DNA of 64,000 nucleotides. It comes from Streptomyces toxytricini. GTDB lineage: Bacteria; Actinomycetota; Actinomycetes; Streptomycetales; Streptomycetaceae. Each line of letters starts with the position of its first letter. Position 1 is the first letter of the stretch. Location: the NCBI RefSeq assembly GCF_014649915.1, contig NZ_BMTY01000008.1, positions 214,375-278,374 on the forward strand, given 5' to 3'. The translations under genes and the position numbers were made by a program. The notes beneath the pieces were generated by a model, which saw only the letters and a list, made by a program, of their open reading frames with translations, was not told the DNA's origin and made no database searches. Below, piece by piece: positions 16,963 through 25,169 of this stretch.

Positions 16963-16992
16963 GGTCACTCCAGTGAAGGGCCGCGCTCTATG

Positions 16993-17033
16993 ATGTGACC
17001 GGTAACATAGTAATGTGAAATTGCACTGACAAG
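16993..17033 (-). promoter_or_regulatory. dpp operon promoter with shared 32-bp block
   Basis: On the minus strand TTGTCA (17027-17032) and TATGTT (17004-17009) are 17 bp apart, a good housekeeping promoter about 35 nt before the binding-protein ATG. Positions 17002-17033 are identical to 27761-27792. The core ATGTGAAAT (17013-17021) sits in the spacer. A second imperfect dyad, ATGTGACCGGTAACAT (16993-17008), overlaps the -10 region. Confidence 0.75.
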
Positions 17034-17168
17034 GGATCGGAACCGCCGTTATCCAGCCGTGTCCAAATCCGGCGGGAGGCCCTCCGCTCCAAGGGGCCGT
17101 CGGCACACCCGGGCAGGCGTGTGGCGCGCTGCTCCGGCTCCCCGGCGGGCGGGCACGCCGGACACGCG

Positions 17169-17196
17169 GCCGGCCCTGCCGGCCGGCAGGGCCGGC
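17169..17196. terminator. Terminator of the GntR gene (28-bp palindrome)
   Basis: The 28 bp at 17169-17196 are perfectly self-complementary: GCCGGCCCTGCC, GGCC, GGCAGGGCCGGC. It lies immediately after the regulator's stop codon. Confidence 0.75.
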
Positions 17197-17199
17197 AGG

Positions 17200-17919
17200 T
17201 CAGCCGGTGAGGCCGGAGCCGAGGCCGCCCGGCGCGGGGCGGCCCACCGGCTCGTCGCGGCCCTCCGCCCACAGGGAGCGGACGTGGCCGAGGTGGCGTG
17301 CCATGCACGCCTCGGCCGCCTCCGCGTCGCCCGCGATCATCAGGTCGAGGAGTTCGAGGTGCTCTTCGGCGGAGGAGGTCAGCTTGCCCGCCTCGTCCAG
17401 GCCCGTGAGCCCGTAGAGGCGGGAGCGCTTGCGCAGGTCTCCGACGGTCTCCACGAGGCGCTCGTTCCCGGCGAGGCCCAGCAGTGTCAGGTGGAAGCGG
17501 CGGTCCGCCTCCAGGTAGCCGATGAGGTTGTGCTCGCGGGCACTGGTGACGATCTCCTCCGCGATCGGGCGCAGGGCCTCCAGCTGCTCGCGGGTGGCCA
17601 TCCGGGTGACCTTGCCGACGGTCGGGACCTCGATCATCGTGCGGAGTTCGGTGTACTGGTCCAGGTCGCGTTCGCTGACCTCGGTGATCCTGAAGCCCTT
17701 GTTGCGGACGGGCTCGACCAGGCCCTCGCGGGCGAGGTCGAGCATGGCCTCGCGGACGGGGGTGGCGGAGACGCCGAGCTCGGCCGCGAGGCCGGGGGCC
17801 GAGTAGACGCTGCCGGGGCGCAGTTCGCCCGCTATCAGGGCCGCTCGGAGGGCGTGGCCGACCTGGTCGCGGAGCCGCTCCTGGGCCTTGATGAGACTGT
17901 GCTGCTTCAGGTCACCCAT
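17200..17919 (-). CDS. GntR-family regulator (FadR/FCD type)
   Basis: A 239-residue transcription factor. The winged-helix domain spans about residues 12-80 (ELRPGSVYSAPGLAAELGVS, ATPVREAMLDLAREGLV). The all-helical FCD effector domain follows with its metal-binding Asp/His set (DRRFHLTLL, EEHLELLDLM, ARHLGHV). GGAGG precedes the ATG by 7 nt. It is embedded at the end of the hydroxyproline gene set and a 9-bp core lies 39 bp upstream of its start inside a dyad, consistent with autoregulation. Effectors of this class are small carboxylates; hydroxyproline or a pathway intermediate is my inference. Confidence 0.88.
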   Translation of the reverse strand: MGDLKQHSLIKAQERLRDQVGHALRAALIAGELRPGSVYSAPGLAAELGVSATPVREAMLDLAREGLVEPVRNKGFRITEVSERDLDQYTELRTMIEVPTVGKVTRMATREQLEALRPIAEEIVTSAREHNLIGYLEADRRFHLTLLGLAGNERLVETVGDLRKRSRLYGLTGLDEAGKLTSSAEEHLELLDLMIAGDAEAAEACMARHLGHVRSLWAEGRDEPVGRPAPGGLGSGLTG

Positions 17920-17945
17920 TGCTTGTCCTCCGAGAGATCGCAGAG

Positions 17946-17976
17946 GAACAGCGTACAATGTCACGTTTCGCTGTTC
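17946..17976. promoter_or_regulatory. Dyad operator upstream of the GntR gene
   Basis: GAACAGCG (17946-17953) and CGCTGTTC (17969-17976) are a perfect inverted repeat separated by 15 bp that contain ATGTCACGT (17958-17966). The centre of the dyad and of the core coincide within 1 bp. The site overlaps the end of the reductase gene. Confidence 0.55.
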
Positions 17977-18914
17977 TTCCCGGCAGCCGCGTACAGCGCC
18001 ACCGCCACGGCGAGATCCTCCCAGGCCATGCCCACGCTCTTGAAGAGCTGTGGACAACCGGCCGGGCCCGGCCCCGGCGCCCGCCCCGCGACCAGGTCGG
18101 CCAGGGTGGCCGTGATGTGGCCCGGCCCGATCGCGCCCTCCGCCTCCGGGACCAGCAGGTCCCCCGCCTCCCGCAGGGCCGCCGACCGGGCCTCGACGTA
18201 CACGGCCGAGCGCCGCACCAGCGCCGTGTCCGTCTCCCGGGCGTCCGGCTCGTGCGAGCCGACCGCCACCACCACCGCGCCGGGCGCGACGAGCCGCCCG
18301 TCGAAGAGCGGGGTGCGGGCGGTGGTGCAGCACAGCACCAGGTCCGCTCCGTCGACGTCCGCCGCCGTGCCTGTCCGCGCCGGGATGCCCAGCGTGCGGG
18401 CGTGCTCCGCGAGGGCCTTGGCGCCCGGGCCGTCCGGGTCGCGGCCGACGATCACGGCCCCGGCCAACTCCCGTACGGCGGCGACGGCTTCGAGGTGCCC
18501 GTACGCCTGCGGACCGGTCCCGAAGAGCACCAGCCGCAGCGGCCGCCCGGCCGGGGCCAGGTGTCGCAGGGCCAGCGCGGAGACCGCCGGGGTGCGCAGC
18601 GCCGTGAGGGCGGCGCCGTCGAGGAGGGCGACCGGGCGCAGGGTGGGCCCGTCGAGGAGGAGGTAGGAGCCGGTGATCCGGGGCAGGCCCCGCGCCGGGT
18701 TCCCCGGCGCCACCCCGGCGATCTTGACACCGGCGTACGCCCCCTGCGCGGCCGGCATCAGCAGCAGTTCCCCGCCGCCCGGCACGGCGACCGCGCTGCG
18801 CTGCGGGCAGGACTCCGGATCGAGCCCGGCGCGCAGGGCTGCGGCCAGGGCGTCGGCCGCCGCGGCCGGGCCGAGCAGGGCGGTGGTCTCGGCGGCGCCG
18901 ATCTGCCGGATCAA
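17961..18914 (-). CDS. Ornithine cyclodeaminase/mu-crystallin family protein
   Basis: A 317-residue NAD(P)-binding enzyme. The superfamily features are present: a substrate-binding VKIAGV lysine, LRTPAVSALAL, the Rossmann motif LFGTGPQAYGHLEA at about 130-143, and the C-terminal LFKSVGMAWEDLA. In hydroxyproline gene sets this superfamily supplies the delta-1-pyrroline-2-carboxylate reductase (LhpI-like) that returns dehydrated 3-hydroxyproline to L-proline. That role fits better than ornithine cyclodeamination here. The start is a TTG whose end forms the upstream stop (TTGA), so it is coupled to the racemase-family gene. Confidence 0.82.
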   Translation of the reverse strand: MIRQIGAAETTALLGPAAAADALAAALRAGLDPESCPQRSAVAVPGGGELLLMPAAQGAYAGVKIAGVAPGNPARGLPRITGSYLLLDGPTLRPVALLDGAALTALRTPAVSALALRHLAPAGRPLRLVLFGTGPQAYGHLEAVAAVRELAGAVIVGRDPDGPGAKALAEHARTLGIPARTGTAADVDGADLVLCCTTARTPLFDGRLVAPGAVVVAVGSHEPDARETDTALVRRSAVYVEARSAALREAGDLLVPEAEGAIGPGHITATLADLVAGRAPGPGPAGCPQLFKSVGMAWEDLAVAVALYAAAGKNSET

Positions 18915-19981
18915 AGCAGGAACCCAGCGCCGAGCGCGTCGTGCGGGTCGAGCGTGAAGCGGTGCTCGCCGGTGCGGTACGCGCTGCCGGTGACCTCGGT
19001 GACGAGGCCGGCCGGGTCCGGCCCGGGCGCGGCGGCCCCGGGGACGATCCGGCCGGTGAACACGGTCCCCGCCACCGACTCGTGCAGCAGGGAGTCCTCC
19101 GGCCCGATGCGGCCGTCCTCGGCGAGGAGGGCGAGCCGCGCGGACGTGCCGGAGCCGCAGGGCGAGCGGTCCACCTGCCCGTCGGCGAAGACGGTGACGT
19201 TGCGCTGGTGCGGGCCGAAGGGCGTGTCGGGGAGCTCCTCGTGGAGGATCACCCCGTAGACGCCGGAGAGCAGCGGGCCGTCCGGGTGCCAGGTGGCGGG
19301 GTGTCCGGCGAGCGCGGTGCGGATCTCGCGGCCGGCGCGCACCAGGTCCCCGAGCGCGGCCCGGGAGACGTCCAGGCCGAGGTCGCGCGCCCGCACGGAG
19401 GCGTAGCAGGCTCCGGCGTGGGCGATGTCGGCCTCGGCGATCCCGAAGCTCGTGGCGACGGGGACCTTCCGCGCGCCCACCCGGGCCGCGACGTTGCGGA
19501 AGGTGACGCCGGTGGTGCGGCCGCCGCTGCGGTGGACGGTGGCGGCGACCCGGCCCGAGGGCACGTCGATCCGCACCCGGACGTCGCCCTCGTCGGGGGC
19601 GGGCACCCGGCCGGTGTCCACGGCCCAGGCGCCCAGCGCCATGGTGCCGTGGCCGCAGGCGGTGGAGTAGCCGTCCTTGTGCCAGAAGAGGACGCCGAAG
19701 TGGGCGCCGTCGTCGTCCGGCGGAACGACGAACCCGCCGTACATCCCGGCGTGCCCGCGCGGCTCCTGCACGAGCATGCGCCGTACGGAGTCCAGCGCGC
19801 CCGGCCGCGGCGCGGTGCCGGAGCCGCCGGGGCCGATCGCGGTGGCGCAGCGCTCGGCGACGGTGTCGCCGGGGGCGGGCGGGAGGCCGGGGTCGGCGGT
19901 GTCGACGATCCGGAAGGGCTCTCCGGCCGCGTGGTAGTCGGCGGTGCGCACCTCGGGCACGGCGGGGTCGTCCGCGGTCAT
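18911..19981 (-). CDS. Proline racemase-family protein (hydroxyproline epimerase-like)
   Basis: A 356-residue proline racemase superfamily enzyme. Both catalytic cysteines are present: C109 in ACGHGT and C275 in DRSPCGSGT. Retention of the second Cys argues for 2-epimerase chemistry; trans-3-hydroxyproline dehydratases have Thr at that position. Yet it directly precedes, and is coupled to, an LhpI-type reductase gene usually paired with such dehydratases. It is clearly divergent from its neighbour paralog (different N-terminus, 22 residues longer). Its start overlaps the neighbour's stop (ATGA). The substrate isomer is unresolved. Confidence 0.85.
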   Translation of the reverse strand: MTADDPAVPEVRTADYHAAGEPFRIVDTADPGLPPAPGDTVAERCATAIGPGGSGTAPRPGALDSVRRMLVQEPRGHAGMYGGFVVPPDDDGAHFGVLFWHKDGYSTACGHGTMALGAWAVDTGRVPAPDEGDVRVRIDVPSGRVAATVHRSGGRTTGVTFRNVAARVGARKVPVATSFGIAEADIAHAGACYASVRARDLGLDVSRAALGDLVRAGREIRTALAGHPATWHPDGPLLSGVYGVILHEELPDTPFGPHQRNVTVFADGQVDRSPCGSGTSARLALLAEDGRIGPEDSLLHESVAGTVFTGRIVPGAAAPGPDPAGLVTEVTGSAYRTGEHRFTLDPHDALGAGFLL

Positions 19982-20982
19982 AGCAGGAACCCTCCGGGGA
20001 AGGGGTCGGACGGGTCGAGGAAGTACTGGGCGGTGCCGGTGATCCAGGCCCGCCCGGTGACGGTGGGCACGACGGCGCCGTAACCGCCGACGGTGGTGCG
20101 GCCGACGAGCCGGCCGGTGAACTCGGTGCCGATGAAGGACTCGTTGACGAAGTCGGCGCCGAGGTCGAGGAGGCCGCGGGCGTGCAGCTGGGCCATGCGC
20201 GCGCTGGTGCCCGTACCGCAGGGCGAGCGGTCGAACCATCCGGGGTGGATGGCCATGGCGTGCCGGGAGCGGCGGGCGTCGGAGCCGGGGGCCGCGAGGT
20301 AGACGTGCTTGACGCCGGCGATGGCGGGGTCCTCGGGGTGGACGGGCCGGTCGGCGGAGCCGTTGATCGCGTCCATGATCGCGAGCCCGGCGGCGATCAG
20401 GTCGTCCTTGCGGGCGCGGTCGAAGGGGAGGCCGAGGGCGTCGAGTTCGACGAAGGCGTAGAAGTTGCCGCCGTAGGCGAGGTCGTAGGTGACGGTGCCG
20501 TATCCGGGGACGTCGGCCTTGAGGTCGAGGCCGGCGCAGTAGGCGGGGACGTTGGTGAGGGTGACGGCGGTGGCCGCCCCGTCCTCGACGCGGACGTCGA
20601 CGGAGACGAGTCCGGCGGGGGTGTCGAGGCGGACGGTGGTGACCGGCTCGACGGCCGGCACCATGCCCGTCTCGACGAGGACGGTGGCGACCCCGATGGT
20701 GCCGTGCCCGCACATGGGCAGCAGGCCCGACACCTCGATGTAGAGGACGCCGAAGTCGGCGTCGGGGCGGGTGGGGGGCTGCAGGATCGCGCCGCTCATC
20801 GCGGAGTGGCCGCGCGGCTCGTACATGAGCAGGGTGCGGACGTGGTCCATGTGCTCGATGAAGTGGAGCCGTTTCTCGGCCATGGTCGCGCCGGGGATCA
20901 CCCCGACGCCCCCGGTGACGACCCGGGTCGGCATGCCCTCGGTGTGCGAGTCCACCGCGTGGTAGATGTGGCGCGTGCGCAT
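19978..20982 (-). CDS. 4-hydroxyproline 2-epimerase (proline racemase family)
   Basis: A 334-residue enzyme with the classic N-terminal block HAVDSHTEGMPTRVV, first catalytic Cys C91 in PMCGHGTIG and second Cys C255 in DRSPCGTGT. This Cys/Cys arrangement and length match 4-hydroxyproline 2-epimerases, which convert trans-4-hydroxy-L-proline to cis-4-hydroxy-D-proline, the first step of bacterial hydroxyproline breakdown. A GGGGGGA site precedes the ATG by 6 nt. It lies 17 bp after the DHDPS-family gene and is coupled to the second racemase-family gene. Confidence 0.88.
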   Translation of the reverse strand: MRTRHIYHAVDSHTEGMPTRVVTGGVGVIPGATMAEKRLHFIEHMDHVRTLLMYEPRGHSAMSGAILQPPTRPDADFGVLYIEVSGLLPMCGHGTIGVATVLVETGMVPAVEPVTTVRLDTPAGLVSVDVRVEDGAATAVTLTNVPAYCAGLDLKADVPGYGTVTYDLAYGGNFYAFVELDALGLPFDRARKDDLIAAGLAIMDAINGSADRPVHPEDPAIAGVKHVYLAAPGSDARRSRHAMAIHPGWFDRSPCGTGTSARMAQLHARGLLDLGADFVNESFIGTEFTGRLVGRTTVGGYGAVVPTVTGRAWITGTAQYFLDPSDPFPGGFLL

Positions 20983-20999
20983 GGGTTCCCCCCGGTCGG

Positions 21000-21929
21000 C
21001 TAGTTGAGTCCCTCGGCGAGGGCCTTCTCGGTCGCGGCGCGGACGGCCGCCTCGGTCTCCCCGGTCAGCGGGTAGCGCGGCGGGCGGGTGGCGCCGCCCG
21101 GGCGGCCGGCGAGGTCCATGGAGAGCTTGATGGCCTGGACGAACTCGGTCTTGGAGTCCCAGCGCAGCAGCGAGTGCAGGGACTTGTACAGCGGCAGTGC
21201 GGTGTCCAGGTCGCCGGCGACGGCCGCCCGGTAGAGGGTGGCGCAGGCGGCGGGCAGGGCGTTGGGGTAGCCGGCGATCCAGCCGACGGCGCCGGCGAGG
21301 GCGAGTTCCAGCAGGACGTCGTCGGCGCCGATCAGGAGGTCCAGGCCGGGGGCGAGTTCGGCGATCTCGTAGGCGCGGCGGACGTCGCCGCTGAACTCCT
21401 TGACGGCGACGATGCTGCCGTCGGCGTGGAGCCGGGCGAGCAGGGCGGGCGTGAGGTCGACCTTGGTGTCGATCGGGTTGTTGTACGCGACGACGGGCAG
21501 GCCGGTGCGGGCCACCTCGGCGTAGTGGGAGCGGACGGCGTCCTCGTCGGCGCGGAAGGCGTTGGGCGGCAGCAGCAGGACGGAGCCGGCGCCGGCCTCG
21601 GCGGCCTGCTCGGCCCAGCGGCGGGCCTCGGCGCTGCCGTAGGCGGCGACGCCCGGCATGACGCGGCTGCCGTCGCCCGCGGCCTCGACGGCGGTGCGCA
21701 CGACGCGGGCCCGCTCCTCGTCGGTGAGGGTCTGGTACTCGCCGAGGGAGCCGTTGGGGACGACGCCGTCGCAGCCGTTGGCGATGAGCCACGCGACGTG
21801 GTCGGCGTAGGCGTCGTAGTCGACGGAGAGGTCCTCGCGCATGGGCAGCGCAGTGGCGACCATGATGCCGTGCCAGGGGCGGGTGCGCGGGTCGGCGGCG
21901 GTGGGCGCGGGGGTGTGCGCGTCGGTCAT
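21000..21929 (-). CDS. DHDPS/NAL-family lyase, probable pyrroline-4-hydroxy-2-carboxylate deaminase
   Basis: A 309-residue TIM-barrel class I aldolase of the dihydrodipicolinate synthase family. The Schiff-base lysine is K177 (IVAVKEFSGD), with Y149 in AYNNP and the front motif NGSLGEYQTL replacing the GTTGE of true DapA. In hydroxyproline operons this family provides the deaminase that turns delta-1-pyrroline-4-hydroxy-2-carboxylate into alpha-ketoglutarate semialdehyde (LhpC-like). Context supports that over lysine synthesis. The ATG at 21929 has GGGAG 7 nt upstream; the frame further upstream is antisense of other genes. First gene of its operon. Confidence 0.86.
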   Translation of the reverse strand: MTDAHTPAPTAADPRTRPWHGIMVATALPMREDLSVDYDAYADHVAWLIANGCDGVVPNGSLGEYQTLTDEERARVVRTAVEAAGDGSRVMPGVAAYGSAEARRWAEQAAEAGAGSVLLLPPNAFRADEDAVRSHYAEVARTGLPVVAYNNPIDTKVDLTPALLARLHADGSIVAVKEFSGDVRRAYEIAELAPGLDLLIGADDVLLELALAGAVGWIAGYPNALPAACATLYRAAVAGDLDTALPLYKSLHSLLRWDSKTEFVQAIKLSMDLAGRPGGATRPPRYPLTGETEAAVRAATEKALAEGLN

Positions 21930-21940
21930 GAGAGAGCTCC

Positions 21941-21987
21941 CTAGTGTGGTGTGTGACATTTTACTAGTGGGTTGAACTCGGCCACAA
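21941..21987 (-). promoter_or_regulatory. Promoter and operator of the epimerase/deaminase operon
   Basis: On the minus strand TTGTGG (21982-21987) and TAAAAT (21958-21963) are 18 bp apart, placing the start about 22 nt before the ATG. CTAGT (21941-21945) and ACTAG (21963-21967) flank the core ATGTCACAC (minus strand, 21951-21959); centres agree within 1 bp. Confidence 0.6.
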
Positions 21988-22065
21988 GACTCCGGACGGG
22001 CCGGGTCGTGCAGGCCGGGGGCAGAAGGGGGCGCAGCGCGCGGCGCGCCCTGCCGCCCGCGGACG

Positions 22066-23568
22066 TCAGCCGTCGGCGGGCGGCAGGCCGGCGAGCAGGC
22101 GCATCGGCACCGGACAGGACAGCGGCCGCCGGTCGGGCGCCTGCTCCTCGCCGGCGAGGGCGGCGACGGCCGGTCCGCACATCCGGCCCTGGCACCAGCC
22201 CATTCCGGCGCGGGTGAGCAGCTTGGCGGTACGGGCGTCCCCGGCCCCGAGGTCCGCGACGGCCTCCCGGATCCGCCCGGCCGGCACCTCCTCGCAGCGG
22301 CACACGTCCGTGTCGTCCCGCAGCCAGCCGGTCCAGCCCTCCCCGGGCCGGTGGGCCCGGCCCATCGCGTCGGCGAAGGCCCGCAGCCGCGCGCGGCGGC
22401 GCACCAGGGCCGCCGGGACCGGCCGGCCGGCGACGGCGTGGGCCGCGATCTCCCCCTCGACCAGCGCCGGCTGCGCACCGGCGATGCCGCCGGTCTCGCC
22501 GGCGGACCAGATGCCGGGGACGGAGGTCCGCTGGAGGGCGTCGAGGTCGAGCGCGGCGGTGCCGTCGGCGGCGCGGCGGGTGGCGCAGCCGAGGCCCGTG
22601 GCCAGCTCCAGCTGCGGGACCAGGCCGTGCCCGACGGCCACGGCGTCGCAGGGGATGCGGCGGGCGGTACCGGGCAGCGGCCGCCAGTCCGCGTCCAGGC
22701 GGGCCACAGTGACGGCCTCCACCCGGTCGGTGCCGTGCGCCTCGGTCACCGCGTGCCGGGTGAGCAGCCGCACGCCGTGGCGCAGCAGGGCCCCGCCGTA
22801 CACGGCACCCTCGGCGAGCTTGGCGGGATTGCGGAGCAGGGCGGGCAGGGCGGGGGCGTAGCCGGTGTAGGCGGCGGCCTCGACGACGGCGGGTACCCGC
22901 GCCCCGGCGGAGGCGAGGGATCCGGCGACGGCGAGCAGCAGCGGGCCGCTCCCGGCGACGACGACGCGGCGGCCGGGCAGGACGAGGCCGCCCTTGAGCA
23001 TGGCCTGGGCTCCGCCGGCGCCGACGACGCCGGGCAGGGTCCAGCCGGGGAAGGGCAGTTGGCGCTCGTAGGAGCCGGTGGCGAGGAGCACGGCGCGGGC
23101 GCGGACGGCCACCGCGTGCTCCTCGGGCCCGGCGACGGCGTGCAGCACCCAGGCGGCGGGGGCCCGGCCGGCGGCGTCCCCGGCGGGAGCGGCGTCCTGC
23201 GGGGCGTCCTGCGCCGCGTCCTGCGGGACCACGGTCCACACGTGGTGGCCCGGCAGGTACGTGACGCGGCCGGAGGCGGTGTGGGCGCGCAGGGCCCGCT
23301 CGCGGGCGGCGAACGCGGCCCAGCCGTGGTGGAGGGCCTCGGGCCGCTCCGCGCCCAGCTGCGGGGCGGGATGCCGGTAGAACTGCCCGCCGGGCCGCTC
23401 CCCCGCGTCGATCAGGGTGACGCGCAGGCCGAACCCGGCGGCGGTGACGGCCGCGGCGAGGCCGGCCGGGCCGGCGCCGACCACGGCGAGGTCGGCGAGG
23501 CCCTCCTCCGGGTGGTCGGCGGCGTCCTGGGCGCCGGGGCCGGGGAGGTCAGACGGCGAGGTCGGCAC
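22066..23568 (-). CDS. FAD/NAD(P)-dependent oxidoreductase, D-hydroxyproline dehydrogenase alpha-like subunit
   Basis: A 500-residue flavoprotein. A dinucleotide site GAGPAG (31-36) opens the pyridine nucleotide-disulfide oxidoreductase fold; the C-terminus is a BFD-like [2Fe-2S] domain with C423-x-C425 and C459-x4-C464. This HcnB-like architecture is found in the large subunit of heteromeric amine/imino-acid dehydrogenases such as D-hydroxyproline dehydrogenase. It starts at GTG, overlaps the 2Fe-2S subunit gene by 20 bp, and completes a three-gene set on the minus strand. Confidence 0.84.
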   Translation of the reverse strand: MPTSPSDLPGPGAQDAADHPEEGLADLAVVGAGPAGLAAAVTAAGFGLRVTLIDAGERPGGQFYRHPAPQLGAERPEALHHGWAAFAARERALRAHTASGRVTYLPGHHVWTVVPQDAAQDAPQDAAPAGDAAGRAPAAWVLHAVAGPEEHAVAVRARAVLLATGSYERQLPFPGWTLPGVVGAGGAQAMLKGGLVLPGRRVVVAGSGPLLLAVAGSLASAGARVPAVVEAAAYTGYAPALPALLRNPAKLAEGAVYGGALLRHGVRLLTRHAVTEAHGTDRVEAVTVARLDADWRPLPGTARRIPCDAVAVGHGLVPQLELATGLGCATRRAADGTAALDLDALQRTSVPGIWSAGETGGIAGAQPALVEGEIAAHAVAGRPVPAALVRRRARLRAFADAMGRAHRPGEGWTGWLRDDTDVCRCEEVPAGRIREAVADLGAGDARTAKLLTRAGMGWCQGRMCGPAVAALAGEEQAPDRRPLSCPVPMRLLAGLPPADG

Positions 23569-23878
23569 GGCCGGTCCCTTCCTGGGTGGTGACGGCGTCC
23601 CCGGGGCGGGCGGGGACCAGGCAGGCGCGCTGGTTGGGGCGGCCGTTGACGGTGACGAGGCAGTCGTGGCAGCTGCCGATCCCGCAGAACGCGCCGCGCG
23701 GGGCGCCGCCCTGACGGGTGGTGCGCCAGGCGAGGATCCCGGCGCCCCACAGCACGGCGGCGATGGACTGCCCGGCCTGGGCGGTCAGCTCGCGCCCGTC
23801 GAAGCGCAGGGTGTACGTGGCGTCGGGGCGCCCGCCGACGAGGTCGCGCGGGGACCGGCGGTGCGGGCGGTCGGTCAT
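23549..23878 (-). CDS. (2Fe-2S)-binding small subunit, HcnA-like
   Basis: A 109-residue plant-ferredoxin-fold subunit (Fer2_4). Cluster ligands are C65, C70, C73 and C86 in FCGIGSCHDCLV and RACLVP. It would shuttle electrons between the two flavin subunits encoded on either side. Its ATG overlaps the upstream flavoprotein stop (ATGA), and its own end overlaps the larger subunit's start. The long open frame upstream in this phase is antisense or shadow sequence. Confidence 0.86.
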   Translation of the reverse strand: MTDRPHRRSPRDLVGGRPDATYTLRFDGRELTAQAGQSIAAVLWGAGILAWRTTRQGGAPRGAFCGIGSCHDCLVTVNGRPNQRACLVPARPGDAVTTQEGTGRADLAV

Positions 23879-25044
23879 CGGCCGGTCTCCTTCGGCTGCG
23901 CCGCGGGATCGGGGAAGCGGTCCGGGCGGAAGGGGTGGAGCGGGAGCGGGGGTTCGGCGCCGGTGAGGGCGGCCGCGACGAGGACCCCGGTGGCGGGGGC
24001 CAGGCCGATGCCGGCGCCCTCGTGCCCGCAGGCGTGGAGCAGTCCGGGGACCCGGGGGTCGGGGCCGATGGCGGGGAGGTGGTCGGGGAGGTAGGGGCGG
24101 AAGCCGTGGTAGGCGCGCAGGACGCGGGCGTCGGCGAGGACCGGGAAGAGGGCGGCGGCCTGTCCGGCGAGGCGGCGCAGGGCCTCCGTGGACAGCGACC
24201 GGTCGAAGCCGACGCGCTCCCGGGTCGCCCCGATCAGCACCGGCCCGGCCGGGGTGCCCTCGACGACCGCCGAGGACTGCAGGGCCGCGGAGCCGCTCGC
24301 GACGTCCGCGATGTAGTCGGCGGCGTACACCTTGTGCCGTACGACCCGGGGCAGCGGCTCGGTGACGAGGACGAAGCCGCGCCGCGGCAGGACCGGCAGG
24401 GCGGTGCCGGCGAGCTCCGCGATGCGGCCGCCCCAGGTGCCGGCGGCGTTGACGACGGCGGGGGCGGCGAGTTCGCGGCGCGTGGTGCGCACCCCGCGGA
24501 CGGCGCCGCCGGCGGTGAGGACTGCGGTGACCTCCTCGCCGAGGTGGAGTTCGGCGCCGGAGGCGGCGAGCAGGCGGGCGGCCGCCTGTGCGGGCTGGAC
24601 CTGAGCGTCCTGGGGGTAGAGGAAGCCGCCCGCCCGCCCGGGCGCCAGGTGCGGCTCCAGTTCGCGCAGCTCGGCGGGGCCGGCCTCGACGGCCTCCACG
24701 CCGACGGCGCGCTGCCCTTCGGCGAAGGCGCGCAGGGCCTTCAGGGCGGTCTCGTCGGGGGCGATGACGAGGCCGCCCTTGGGCTCGTATTCGATTTCCT
24801 CGGGGAGGTCGGCGGCCAGGTCGCGCCAGAGGCCTGCGGACAGCAGGGCGAGGTCGAGCTCGGGGCCGGCCTCCTTGTCGGAGACGAGGAGGTTGCCCTC
24901 GCCCGCGCCGGTCGTCCCGCCGGCGACGGGGCCGCGGTCGACGACGGCGGCGCGGAGGCCGGCGCGTGCGGCGTAGTAGGCGCACGCCGCTCCGACGACG
25001 CCGGCTCCGACGATCACGACGTCCAGGGGATGTCTCTTGGGCAC
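23875..25044 (-). CDS. FAD-dependent oxidoreductase (DAAO family), D-hydroxyproline dehydrogenase beta-like subunit
   Basis: A 389-residue glycine/D-amino-acid oxidase family flavoprotein. The ADP-binding site reads DVVIVGAGVVGAACA at 8-22, and a conserved HGFRPYLPDHLPAIGPD near the C-terminus closes the fold. With the 2Fe-2S and HcnB-like subunits it matches the three-subunit D-hydroxyproline dehydrogenase that oxidises cis-4-hydroxy-D-proline to the pyrroline. It starts at GTG with no ribosome site and a TATTAC box only 4-9 nt upstream, suggesting a leaderless transcript. The regulon core overlaps this promoter. Confidence 0.84.
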   Translation of the reverse strand: MPKRHPLDVVIVGAGVVGAACAYYAARAGLRAAVVDRGPVAGGTTGAGEGNLLVSDKEAGPELDLALLSAGLWRDLAADLPEEIEYEPKGGLVIAPDETALKALRAFAEGQRAVGVEAVEAGPAELRELEPHLAPGRAGGFLYPQDAQVQPAQAAARLLAASGAELHLGEEVTAVLTAGGAVRGVRTTRRELAAPAVVNAAGTWGGRIAELAGTALPVLPRRGFVLVTEPLPRVVRHKVYAADYIADVASGSAALQSSAVVEGTPAGPVLIGATRERVGFDRSLSTEALRRLAGQAAALFPVLADARVLRAYHGFRPYLPDHLPAIGPDPRVPGLLHACGHEGAGIGLAPATGVLVAAALTGAEPPLPLHPFRPDRFPDPAAQPKETGR

Positions 25045-25048
25045 GGCA

Positions 25049-25062
25049 GTAATATGTCACAT
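25049..25062 (-). promoter_or_regulatory. Leaderless promoter with regulon core
   Basis: On the minus strand TATTAC (25049-25054) is a plausible -10 box placed so that transcription would begin at the GTG start codon. ATGTCACAT (25054-25062) is the best match to the core shared by this region. I see no convincing -35. Confidence 0.5.
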
Positions 25063-25100
25063 TCTTTTGCGGCTGCCCAGAGCGTGCAGCAGCGGATGGT

Positions 25101-25159
25101 CCGGCGGCCGGCCCTCCCCCCGCTCCGGGGGTCTCCCGGAAGGCAGGGCCGGCCGCCGG
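25101..25159 (-). terminator. Collagenase gene terminator
   Basis: CCGGCGGCCGGCCCT (25101-25115) and AGGGCCGGCCGCCGG (25145-25159) form a perfect 15-bp stem with a 29-nt loop just after the collagenase stop. Confidence 0.7.
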
Positions 25160-25169
25160 CGGCACGGGG

